A stretch of 64,000 nucleotides of DNA from an uncultured Clostridia bacterium. Its GTDB lineage: Bacteria; Bacillota; Clostridia; Christensenellales; Borkfalkiaceae. Below the pieces are notes generated by a model that saw only the letters and a list, made by a program, of their open reading frames with translations, searched no databases and was not told the DNA's origin. Both the position numbers and the translations under genes were made by a program. Of this stretch, positions 1 through 7,125 are shown piece after piece (the first letter of the stretch is position 1; each line of letters starts with the position of its first letter). The DNA lies in assembly GCA_949878885.1 (NCBI GenBank), contig CATLBN010000006.1:1-64000 (forward strand), read 5' to 3'.

Positions 1-98
1 GCCATATCCGCATTAAGCCGCATTTGTTTATGCAACGGTTTTATTTTAATAAAAATATCAAAAAAAGTCAACAACAAATTGAAATTTAAATCAACGTA

Positions 99-127
99 TA
101 GACAAAATTAAGTGTTTATGATATAAT
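99..127 (+). promoter_or_regulatory. Promoter of the YcxB-like gene
   Basis: TAGACA, a 17-base spacer, then TATAAT ending at 127. The ATG follows six bases later, so the expected transcription start falls on or next to the start codon; the mRNA would be leaderless. Bases 1-98 upstream hold no gene that I can see. Confidence 0.75.
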
Positions 128-133
128 TTAAAT

Positions 134-712
134 ATGGTTACTCAAAATAATACGATAAAATGCGAAGTTTCGGATTTTGTTAAAGTGCAAAAAGAATTTT
201 CGGCAAAACTTTTTTATTTTTCTTTGGTTGCGCTTATTATAGGAATTGTAGGCACTTTGGCGTATATAGTTCTGGGAACAATTTTAGAGGACGCCCGATG
301 GGTGGAAGTATTGCTTGTATTCTGCGTGCCGCTTGCAATAGGACTTGTATTTTTGCTTTCGCGCCGCTCGTTAATAAAACAATCATATAAAAACGTAGGT
401 TCAACAAATATATATGAATTTTTTTCCGACTGCTTAATTATGCGCGAAGCGCGCGGCGGAATGGAAATTGCTGTTGTAAGGGTAAATTACAACGATATAG
501 TAAAAGTTAAAGAAACGGCTAATTATGTTTTCTTTTTTTACCGTCTCAGAAATATAGCTTATCCAATAGATAAAAACGTGCTTACGGCTGCCGAAATAAA
601 TACCGTAAAAAAACTTTTTGGAAGGCAAACCGCTTGCGACAGCCAAATTATTAATTTGCCGGAATGCAGCAGTGCAGAGGTTTTGCAAAACAATAATCAA
701 CAAACGCCTTAA
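134..712 (+). CDS. YcxB-like two-helix membrane protein
   Basis: Small membrane protein of unknown function. Two hydrophobic helices near residues 25-50 and 57-76 form a hairpin, followed by a soluble C-terminal part of about 110 residues (from 'SRRSLIKQSY') that resembles the YcxB-like domain in its position after a helix pair and its beta-rich, basic composition. The tail is Gln/Asn rich. No Shine-Dalgarno sequence precedes the ATG, in keeping with the promoter lying directly upstream. It stands alone ahead of degV. The family match is by impression only. Confidence 0.6.
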   Translation: MVTQNNTIKCEVSDFVKVQKEFSAKLFYFSLVALIIGIVGTLAYIVLGTILEDARWVEVLLVFCVPLAIGLVFLLSRRSLIKQSYKNVGSTNIYEFFSDCLIMREARGGMEIAVVRVNYNDIVKVKETANYVFFFYRLRNIAYPIDKNVLTAAEINTVKKLFGRQTACDSQIINLPECSSAEVLQNNNQQTP

Positions 713-717
713 AAATG

Positions 718-746
718 TTGATTTTTACAACTTAATATGATAAAAT
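718..746 (+). promoter_or_regulatory. Promoter of degV
   Basis: TTGATT, 17-base spacer, TAAAAT. The predicted start near 753 gives a leader of about 80 bases that contains the hairpin at 762-792. Confidence 0.65.
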
Positions 747-761
747 TATTTTAACTATAAG

Positions 762-792
762 GGCATTTTAAGTCTAAAAGATTTAAAATGCC
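762..792 (+). repeat. Inverted repeat in degV leader
   Basis: GGCATTTTAA and TTAAAATGCC form a perfect 10-bp stem around an 11-base loop. It lies between the predicted promoter and the AAGGAG of degV. There is no U-tract, so a terminator is unlikely; an mRNA-stability or regulatory hairpin is possible. Confidence 0.55.
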
Positions 793-831
793 TTATAAAT
801 TGCCTAATAAACGCAAGGCAAGGAGTTTAAA

Positions 832-1650
832 ATGATTAAAATTATAACCGATTCGTCAAGCAACATAACTCAGGAGGAGGCAAAAGCGTTGGGTGTTACG
901 GTTTTGCCGCTTACTATTATTTTCGGTAACGAGCAATACGCCGACGGAGTAGACATAGATTGCGCGTCGTTTTACAAAAAAATGGCGGAAGAAAAAGATT
1001 TGCCGCATACTGCGCAACTTACCGAAGAACAGATAGAAACCGCGGTTAAAGCGGCGTTGGAGGAGGGCGGCGAAGTTTTGATAATGCCCATAGCTTCGGC
1101 GCTGTCGGCAAGCTTCGAACGTTGCGCAGCAGTAGCTTCAAGGTATAAAAACGTTTACGCTTACGATACTAAGTGCACAACCGTAATGCTTAAAATGCTT
1201 GTGGCGGAAGCTGTTGAAAATGCAAATAAAAGCGCGGCGGAAGTAATAAAGATATTAGATGAACTGCGTCCGCGCATAAAAATTTTTGCGGCGTTGGACA
1301 CTTTGGAAAATTTGCGAAAGGGCGGCAGGCTTTCCGGCGCAAGCGCATTTATAGGTTCAATGCTTAAAATAAAGCCCGTTATTACCATAAGCACAGAAGG
1401 TAAAGTGGAGCTTATTTCAAAACAGTTTGGCATTGCAAAGGGATTGGGATACGTAGCGGAATCGGTCAATAAAGAAAATATAGATTTTTCCAAACCTGTA
1501 TACTTTATTTATACGGGTAACGACAAAAACTTAAAAACGCTTGAAAGCAAGCTGAAAATAGATGTTAAAACCCAAGATAATATTTGCCCCGTAATAGGCG
1601 TGCACATAGGAGAGGGCGCCGCGGGAATTGTATTTGCAGAGAAAAACTAA
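832..1650 (+). CDS. DegV family fatty-acid-binding protein
   Basis: DegV/FakB-type protein of 272 residues, the normal family length. Members bind a fatty acid and, with the kinase FakA, deliver acyl-phosphate to phospholipid synthesis; that role is family knowledge, and no FakA is in the window. Visible motifs are the N-terminal 'TDSSS', the 'LRKGGRLSG' segment in the middle and the C-terminal 'GVHIGEGAAGIVF', all typical of the fold. The start is well set by AAGGAG seven bases upstream. It appears monocistronic. Confidence 0.9.
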   Translation: MIKIITDSSSNITQEEAKALGVTVLPLTIIFGNEQYADGVDIDCASFYKKMAEEKDLPHTAQLTEEQIETAVKAALEEGGEVLIMPIASALSASFERCAAVASRYKNVYAYDTKCTTVMLKMLVAEAVENANKSAAEVIKILDELRPRIKIFAALDTLENLRKGGRLSGASAFIGSMLKIKPVITISTEGKVELISKQFGIAKGLGYVAESVNKENIDFSKPVYFIYTGNDKNLKTLESKLKIDVKTQDNICPVIGVHIGEGAAGIVFAEKN

Positions 1651-1690
1651 TGAAATTTTGCAAATATAATTAAAATTTTTAAAAATGAGG

Positions 1691-1719
1691 TTTACTTTTT
1701 GGCTTTTTGCCGTTATAAT
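1691..1719 (+). promoter_or_regulatory. Promoter of the CvpA-like gene
   Basis: TTTACT, 17-base spacer, TATAAT; leader of about 25 bases with AAAAGGA before the ATG at 1751. Confidence 0.65.
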
Positions 1720-1750
1720 AAATTATACTTTACTTTTAAAAGGATAAATT

Positions 1751-2365
1751 ATGATTACGGCAGATTGGATTTCTCTTGCGGTAATAGCCGCTTTTGCGCT
1801 TTTGGGCGTGCTTGTGGGGTTCGGCAAAGGGCTCAGATTTTTTACCAAAGGCATATTCGGAATTATTATTTCCGTTTTTTTGTGTTTCTGCTTCGGCGGA
1901 ATGATAATGTCTTTGGGCTTTGTTCAAAGTTTGCTTGCAAAAATTTCTTCTCTTTGGGTAGGTAAAGAAAATTTTTGGTGCGAGCTGCTTGCTAAAATCA
2001 AAGCGGAAACTGTTATTTTTTATTTAATATTGTTTGCAGTGGCGCAAATTGTGAGATTGCTCGTAACCAAGTTTATTCAAAGCTTTTTCGAAATGGACAA
2101 TAAGCCTATGAAAATAATAAACAAGGTTTTCGGCGCTTTGCTTTTTGTTGCAATGCTGTTCCTTTTAGGGCTTTTTGCGCTTTACGTAATAAGCTGGGTA
2201 GGCGGTTCTACGGCGCAGCAGGTTGATACCTATCTTTCAGGCAGTAACTTCCTCGGCGCTATGTACCGCAATAATCCCGTGGCAGGGCTTTGGGAATATT
2301 TTAAAACCGAAACGGGCGGCGACGGAGAAAGTTTTGCTATATTTAATTTGATTTTTAATTGTTAA
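1751..2365 (+). CDS. CvpA-like four-helix membrane protein
   Basis: Integral membrane protein of 204 residues with about four helices (near 5-25, 35-60, 85-110, 125-150) and a C-terminal amphipathic tail. The opening 'DWISLAVIAAFALLGVLVGFGKGL' pattern with a glycine-rich first helix pair resembles CvpA/colicin V production proteins, whose molecular job is not well defined. AAAAGGA precedes the ATG. The overlapping 1699-1965 frame is a shadow. Function is inferred from topology and should be held loosely. Confidence 0.6.
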   Translation: MITADWISLAVIAAFALLGVLVGFGKGLRFFTKGIFGIIISVFLCFCFGGMIMSLGFVQSLLAKISSLWVGKENFWCELLAKIKAETVIFYLILFAVAQIVRLLVTKFIQSFFEMDNKPMKIINKVFGALLFVAMLFLLGLFALYVISWVGGSTAQQVDTYLSGSNFLGAMYRNNPVAGLWEYFKTETGGDGESFAIFNLIFNC

Positions 2366-2373
2366 ATAAACAT

Positions 2374-2418
2374 AAATATATGCGGCGGGCAACTTTTAAT
2401 TGTCCGCCGCATATATTT
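2374..2418 (+). terminator. Strong hairpin between CvpA-like gene and ylmC
   Basis: A 17-bp stem (one G-U pair) of AAATATATGCGGCGGGC with GTCCGCCGCATATATTT. It ends only seven bases before the next ATG and is not followed by a U-tract, so it may insulate or shape the 5' end of the next gene as well as ending the previous transcript. Confidence 0.6.
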
Positions 2419-2425
2419 ATATACA

Positions 2426-2833
2426 ATGCAAGTTAAATTTTCCGAACTAAAACAAAAAGACGTAATAAACGTTATAGACGGCAGAAATTTGGGAAGGGTG
2501 TGCGATATAACTTTCAATTTTCCCGAAAACGAAGTTTGCGGCATAACGGTAACGGGCTGCAAAGGTTTCCGTTTTTCCAGACAGGATATTTTTCTGCCTA
2601 TGAACTGCGTACAGAAAATCGGCAAAGACGCAGTGCTTGTAAAATTAGAAAACGGCGGACCTCAGCCGCCCAATCCTCCGCGTCCGCCCAAAAAGATTTC
2701 AAACTGTCCGCCGGCGCCCAATAATTGCTGTCCGCCGCACGGTTATAACGGAGGGTACGCGCAAGGCGAAAACTATTCTTCGCCGCCCAACGGATTCCCT
2801 CAAAACAGGCGCAGTTTGGACGAATATGAATAA
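2426..2833 (+). CDS. YlmC/YmxH family PRC-barrel protein
   Basis: A PRC-barrel protein of 135 residues. The first 75 residues ('FSELKQKDVINVIDGRNLG') match the YlmC/YmxH sporulation-associated family, in which this short beta-barrel is the whole protein. Here it carries an extra 60-residue tail dominated by Pro, Asn, Gly and Cys ('PPNPPRPPKK', 'NNCCPPHGYNGG'), which looks unstructured. No Shine-Dalgarno sequence is visible before the ATG, which sits just after a strong hairpin. The role is unknown; the proline-rich tail is unusual for the family. Confidence 0.75.
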   Translation: MQVKFSELKQKDVINVIDGRNLGRVCDITFNFPENEVCGITVTGCKGFRFSRQDIFLPMNCVQKIGKDAVLVKLENGGPQPPNPPRPPKKISNCPPAPNNCCPPHGYNGGYAQGENYSSPPNGFPQNRRSLDEYE

Positions 2834-2849
2834 ACAGCCGCAGTAAATT

Positions 2850-2882
2850 GCGGCGGCTTTCCGCAAACAGCCGCCGCTTTTT
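2850..2882 (+). terminator. Terminator after ylmC-like gene
   Basis: GCGGCGGCT and AGCCGCCGC stem followed by TTTTT. It lies between converging genes. Confidence 0.8.
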
Positions 2883-2912
2883 GCTGTACTTAAATATAGG
2901 CGGCAGTAAAAT

Positions 2913-3290
2913 TTAAAAAATATTTTCCAATTTAAGTTTGTATGCGTCGGGCAGCGCTTTGCTTATTTCTTTTAAAACTTCTATTTTACCCAATGCAAGC
3001 TCGTAATGACCGTTAATAAGCAGTCCGCACGCTTCGTTTAACCAATAGTCAACGTAAGATATGTCGTTGTGCGGTACCAAAACGTGTAGTTTGCTTTTTT
3101 TGTCGTTCCAAAGTTTTTTAACCGCGTAACCGTCGTCTACGGTTGCCGTTTCGCTGTCTATTTTTTCGTAAAGCGTATCAAGCGCGGCGGAAAAATCCGA
3201 AAACTGTTTGCTTAAATACAGTTCGGTAAAAATGAAAATACCAATGCAAACAAGCGCGGCAACCAAAGTGTAAATTATTGCTTTTACCAT
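2913..3290 (-). CDS. DUF4363 family protein
   Basis: 125 residues with one N-terminal membrane helix (about 4-24) and an outward or periplasm-like helical part; it resembles the DUF4363 family commonly encoded next to DUF421 proteins. Its ATG overlaps the end of the upstream DUF421 gene by seven bases, so the two are translationally coupled and probably act together. No enzyme motif is visible. The function is unknown. Confidence 0.7.
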   Translation of the reverse strand: MVKAIIYTLVAALVCIGIFIFTELYLSKQFSDFSAALDTLYEKIDSETATVDDGYAVKKLWNDKKSKLHVLVPHNDISYVDYWLNEACGLLINGHYELALGKIEVLKEISKALPDAYKLKLENIF

Positions 3291-3958
3291 TTGCCGTTTA
3301 CCTCAACGTTCAAAATTTTGTATTTTTCTCCGCGCTTTTGAAAATAAACTCGTCCGTCGCCGTTTACGGTCATAACAACCACTTGATGTTCTTTTGCCTT
3401 TTGTTCTTTTAAAAATTTATGCAGTCTTTCTCTGTCAAAACCGCAGCGTTCAAGATTTTTTGTATCGGCTTTGCCTCTGTCTATAAGAGTAAGCGAAAGG
3501 GAATAAGAGGTTTTTTCCGGCTTTGCCAGCGCAGTAAACGAACCGTTTGATTCGTATAATCCGTAATATACGTCGTCAAGATTAAAATAGCCTGCGCCGC
3601 GCATACTTTCAATTAAATCGCTTACGTCTAAATTATTTTTCTTTAACTGAAATTCGTCTATGCCGTTTTTATTTATTACTACCGAAGGTTTGCCGCTTAT
3701 CACGCTGCGCATAGGCTTAAACCATAAGTTTAAAAGCCACATAACCTGGTGGAGTATAAATATAGTGACAACCGCAATAATACCGTATAACAGCGGTATG
3801 GAGGTGTCTGCCATAGGTATGCACGCAAGGTCGGCTATCAGCAGGGTTATTACAAACTCAAACGGCTGCATTTCGCCTATTTGACTTTTGCCCATAAGCC
3901 GCATTAAAAACAACAGTGTTATAAAAATTATTGTTGTGCGTATAAATAACAATGCCAT
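3284..3958 (-). CDS. DUF421 (YetF-like) membrane protein
   Basis: 224 residues: three N-terminal helices (about 5-20, 35-50, 58-78) and a cytoplasmic two-part beta domain, the DUF421/YetF arrangement. 'MRLMGKSQIGEMQPFEFVI' is the conserved family opening. YetF-type proteins are linked to spore and envelope physiology in Bacillus, but the biochemistry is not settled. It is transcribed divergently from folC and overlaps the DUF4363 gene downstream. Confidence 0.85.
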   Translation of the reverse strand: MALLFIRTTIIFITLLFLMRLMGKSQIGEMQPFEFVITLLIADLACIPMADTSIPLLYGIIAVVTIFILHQVMWLLNLWFKPMRSVISGKPSVVINKNGIDEFQLKKNNLDVSDLIESMRGAGYFNLDDVYYGLYESNGSFTALAKPEKTSYSLSLTLIDRGKADTKNLERCGFDRERLHKFLKEQKAKEHQVVVMTVNGDGRVYFQKRGEKYKILNVEVNGKW

Positions 3959-3992
3959 AAAATAAGTATTGGCAAAAAAATTTTCAATATTC

Positions 3993-4021
3993 TTGATTTG
4001 CGCCGCGCGGTGTGCTATAAT
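3993..4021 (+). promoter_or_regulatory. Promoter of the folate cluster
   Basis: TTGATT, 17-base spacer, TATAAT, about 40 bases before folC. Confidence 0.7.
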
Positions 4022-4062
4022 ATTTAAACTTAAAAATTAACTTATTTTGCGGTTTTGGCAGT

Positions 4063-5286
4063 ATGATTTACAGCGGCGGCGCCTTCGGCGCGGTGCAAAA
4101 ATTTTATAAAAACGGTATTAAGCCGGGATTGGAGCGAGAAAGGGAAATTTTAAAACGGCTGAGCTTTCCCGAAAAACGTTTAAAAATAATTCACGTTGCC
4201 GGCACTAACGGAAAAGGTTCTGTATGCGAATATTTAACTCAAATTTTAGTTGCCGCAGGAAAGCGCACGGGCACGTTTCAAACGCCCGCGGTTTACAGCT
4301 ATTTGGAACAATTTAAACTTAACGGAAAACCGTTTGACGATTTAACGCTTAAAAAATATTTTGAAATTGCGGCGGATGCCGCAAGCGGACTTGACGCTTC
4401 CGGTTTCGAAGTGGAAACAGCCGGCGCATTGCTGGCTTTTGCCGAGAGCGGATGCGAGTACGCCGTTATTGAATGCGGAATGGGCGGCAGGGACGACGCA
4501 ACAAACGCCGTATGCACAAAAGAGCTTGCCGTTATTACTTCAATAGGATTGGAGCATACGCGGTATTTGGGGGATACATTGGGGGCAATCGCGCAAAACA
4601 AGGCAGAAATTATTAAAAACTGCCCTGCGATAATAAGCGCTTTGCAAACGGAAGAAGTAAAGGAGTATTTTTGCGGAAAGTCCGCTATATTCACGGGGGA
4701 ACCGACTGAAATTTGCAGAAAAGGGTTAAACGGACAAACGTTTTTATACGGCGGAAAAGTGTTTGAAACAAAAATGCCGGGATGTGCTCAGCCTTATAAC
4801 GCTGCTGCGGCAATAGATGCGGCAAGGCTTTTAAAAACAGACGAAAGTGCGATATATACGGGGGTCAAAACATCAAAGTTGGGCGGAAGGTTGGAAGTTT
4901 TGCGCTCCGACGGCGTTACGTTTCTGCTTGACGGCGCGCATAACCCTGCTTCTTTTATTCCGCTTGCGGACTTTTTAAAAAATAATTTCGACGCGCGGCA
5001 TACGGCGGTAATATACGGATGTTTATCGGATAAAGACGTTTTCGGCTGCGTTAAAAGTTTGGCGCATCTTGCACGGACAATTACGGCGGTGCGCCCCGAC
5101 AATGCGCGCGGTATGGACGAAGAACAAATTATTAAGGCGTGCCGCGCAAATTTTGAAAATGCGGTTTTATGCGGAAGTGTATCCGAAGCGCTTATAAAAC
5201 TGGCCGGTAAATATAAAAATATTATCGTATGCGGTAGTTTTACGATTTTATGGGAAGCTAAGCAGTGGATAGAGAAAATGTTATAA
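4063..5286 (+). CDS. folC: Folylpolyglutamate/dihydrofolate synthase
   Basis: Mur-ligase-family enzyme that adds glutamate to dihydropteroate and to folates, using ATP. Of 407 residues, the N-terminal part carries the P-loop 'GTNGKGSV' (about 48-55) and the family segment 'IECGMGGRDDATN'; the C-terminal domain carries 'DGAHNPAS'. The length is normal. It is the first gene of a folate cluster with folP and folBK, 71 bases upstream of folP. No clear Shine-Dalgarno sequence precedes the ATG; this start gives the expected N-terminus for the family. Confidence 0.93.
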   Translation: MIYSGGAFGAVQKFYKNGIKPGLEREREILKRLSFPEKRLKIIHVAGTNGKGSVCEYLTQILVAAGKRTGTFQTPAVYSYLEQFKLNGKPFDDLTLKKYFEIAADAASGLDASGFEVETAGALLAFAESGCEYAVIECGMGGRDDATNAVCTKELAVITSIGLEHTRYLGDTLGAIAQNKAEIIKNCPAIISALQTEEVKEYFCGKSAIFTGEPTEICRKGLNGQTFLYGGKVFETKMPGCAQPYNAAAAIDAARLLKTDESAIYTGVKTSKLGGRLEVLRSDGVTFLLDGAHNPASFIPLADFLKNNFDARHTAVIYGCLSDKDVFGCVKSLAHLARTITAVRPDNARGMDEEQIIKACRANFENAVLCGSVSEALIKLAGKYKNIIVCGSFTILWEAKQWIEKML

Positions 5287-5357
5287 AGACGGCGGAGCAG
5301 TTGCTTAAAGCGCTTGGTTCCCGAAAATAAAAGAGAGGAAGTTTTAACTTTTTTAAA

Positions 5358-6134
5358 ATGATAATAGGCAGCAAGGTTTTTGAAAATTCAACTTTCGTTA
5401 TGGCAATAATAAATCTTACGCCCGACAGCTTTTGGACGGAAAGCAGAAAAAACGCCGATAACGTTTTGTTTGCAGTGGAACGCGCGCTTGCTGACGGCGC
5501 TTCTATAATTGATTTGGGAGCGCAGTCAACGCGTCCAAATTATACCGAAGTGAGCGCGGACGAGGAGATTTTGCGGCTTGAAAAACCGCTTGAAATGATA
5601 AAGTCGAGATTTGACGTTCCCGTTTCCGTGGATACGTATTTTCAAAAAACGGCAGAGTCGGCGCTTTGCTTGGGCGCTGATATGATAAACGACGTTTGGG
5701 GCTTGACGCACGATGAAAAAATGGCGCAAACCGTTGCGGCTTACGGAGCGGCAGTATGTATAATGCATAACGCAAAACAGCCGTTGTCAGGGGATATATG
5801 GCACCCAATTAAAGATTTTTTGCAAAAAAGCGTGCAAAAAGCTTTGAATGCCGGAGTTGACAAAAACAAAATTTGCATTGACGGCGGAATAGGTTTTGCA
5901 AAAAACAGAGAGCAGAATATAGAGTTGTTAAACGGGTATGAAAAACTTTCGGATATAGGTTATCCGCTGCTATTGGGCACAAGCCGCAAGTCGCTTTTCG
6001 GAGGTTTGCCGGAAGAAAGGTTGGAGCCCACGCTGCAAAGTACGCGGCTTGCCGTACGCAAAGGCGTAACGTTTGTGCGTGTGCACGACGTAAAGGAAAA
6101 CGTACGCGTTATTAAAGAGGAATTAAACGGATGA
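5358..6134 (+). CDS. folP: Dihydropteroate synthase
   Basis: Joins pABA to 6-hydroxymethyl-dihydropterin pyrophosphate to give dihydropteroate; the target of sulfonamides. The TIM-barrel signatures are present: 'NLTPDSFW' near residue 20, 'STRPN' near 60, 'DVWG' near 115, 'DGGIGFAKN' near 175 and the final 'RVHDVKE'. The usual 'SDGG' after NLTPDSF is replaced by 'WTESRK' and the usual 'GGESTRPG' by 'GAQSTRPN', so loops 1 and 2 are divergent. It ends in a four-base ATGA overlap with folBK. Confidence 0.92.
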   Translation: MIIGSKVFENSTFVMAIINLTPDSFWTESRKNADNVLFAVERALADGASIIDLGAQSTRPNYTEVSADEEILRLEKPLEMIKSRFDVPVSVDTYFQKTAESALCLGADMINDVWGLTHDEKMAQTVAAYGAAVCIMHNAKQPLSGDIWHPIKDFLQKSVQKALNAGVDKNKICIDGGIGFAKNREQNIELLNGYEKLSDIGYPLLLGTSRKSLFGGLPEERLEPTLQSTRLAVRKGVTFVRVHDVKENVRVIKEELNG

Positions 6135-6925
6135 ATTTAATTGAAATACGCGGTTTGGAGGTTTCTGCCTGTCACGGCGTACACGATTACGAAAAGATTG
6201 AAGCGCAGAGGTTTGTGTTTGACGCGGATATAGAAACCGACTTTTACAGGGCGGCTGAAAGCGACGATTTGCGCCGCACCGTAAATTACTCGGCTTTATG
6301 CAATTTGATTGCAGGAATAGCAAAACACAATACGTTTAATTTAATAGAAAAACTCGCCTACGAGTGCGCGTTTGCAATTTTGGAAAACGCGCCCGTAAAA
6401 CGCGTTAAACTTTCGGTGTACAAGCCCGACGCTCCAATAAAACATAAATTCGGAACAGTAGGAGTAACCGTTGAAACTTCGCGCGAGCGTGCATATCTTT
6501 CGCTTGGTTCAAGCGTAGGCGACAGAAAAAAATATTTGGATTCGGCAATAGAAAAATTGGGAAAAACGCGCGGTATCAAAGTAACAAAAGTTTCCGCGTA
6601 TTTAAAAACCCAACCGTACGGCGGCGTTGCGAAAAATGAATTTTTGAATTGCGCCGCGGAAATAGAAACATATCTTTCTCCGCGACAGCTGCTTGAAGAA
6701 ATAAACAGAATAGAGGCGGAGTGCGGCAGAGTGCGTTCGGTGCGCTGGGACGACAGAACGCTGGATATAGATATTATATTTTTCGGCAGAAAAGTAATTT
6801 ACGAAGACGATTTGACAATTCCTCATCCCGACTATTTCCGCAGGGATTTTGTGCTTGCTCCGTTAAGAGAAATAGCTCCCGAATTTTACTGCCCCGTACA
6901 AAATAAAAAAATAAAGCATCTTTAA
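6131..6925 (+). CDS. folBK: Bifunctional dihydroneopterin aldolase / HPPK
   Basis: One 264-residue chain fuses two consecutive folate enzymes. Residues 1-118 are dihydroneopterin aldolase (FolB; 'SACHGVHDYEK', 'NLIEKLAYECA'); residues about 122-264 are 6-hydroxymethyl-dihydropterin pyrophosphokinase (FolK; 'LSLGSSVGDRKKYL', 'RWDDRTLDIDI', 'PHPDYFRRDFVL'). Both active-site patterns look intact. Its ATG overlaps the folP stop. folE, needed for the first step, is not in the window. Confidence 0.92.
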   Translation: MNLIEIRGLEVSACHGVHDYEKIEAQRFVFDADIETDFYRAAESDDLRRTVNYSALCNLIAGIAKHNTFNLIEKLAYECAFAILENAPVKRVKLSVYKPDAPIKHKFGTVGVTVETSRERAYLSLGSSVGDRKKYLDSAIEKLGKTRGIKVTKVSAYLKTQPYGGVAKNEFLNCAAEIETYLSPRQLLEEINRIEAECGRVRSVRWDDRTLDIDIIFFGRKVIYEDDLTIPHPDYFRRDFVLAPLREIAPEFYCPVQNKKIKHL

Positions 6926-6932
6926 GTGTAGT

Positions 6933-6955
6933 CGCCGCTGCTTTTCGCAGCGGCG
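6933..6955 (+). terminator. Hairpin after folate cluster
   Basis: CGCCGCTGC and GCAGCGGCG stem with a five-base loop. Only a weak T-rich tail follows. Confidence 0.6.
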
Positions 6956-7015
6956 CTTATAATTTAACCTCATAAAATTTTTTTGTGCAAATTGCATAAA
7001 TTTTTTTAATAAATA

Positions 7016-7044
7016 TGTACAAATATTAATTAATATGGTATAAT
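7016..7044 (+). promoter_or_regulatory. Probable promoter of ppx/gppA gene
   Basis: TGTACA, 17-base spacer, TATAAT; the -35 box is weak. The leader of about 75 bases is AT rich. Confidence 0.5.
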
Positions 7045-7125
7045 TCACAACGATAATAATTAAATTGACGAAATTTTCAAAATTGCGGCGAGTTGAAATT
7101 TTCCGCCGCGGGGAGATTGTTTAAA

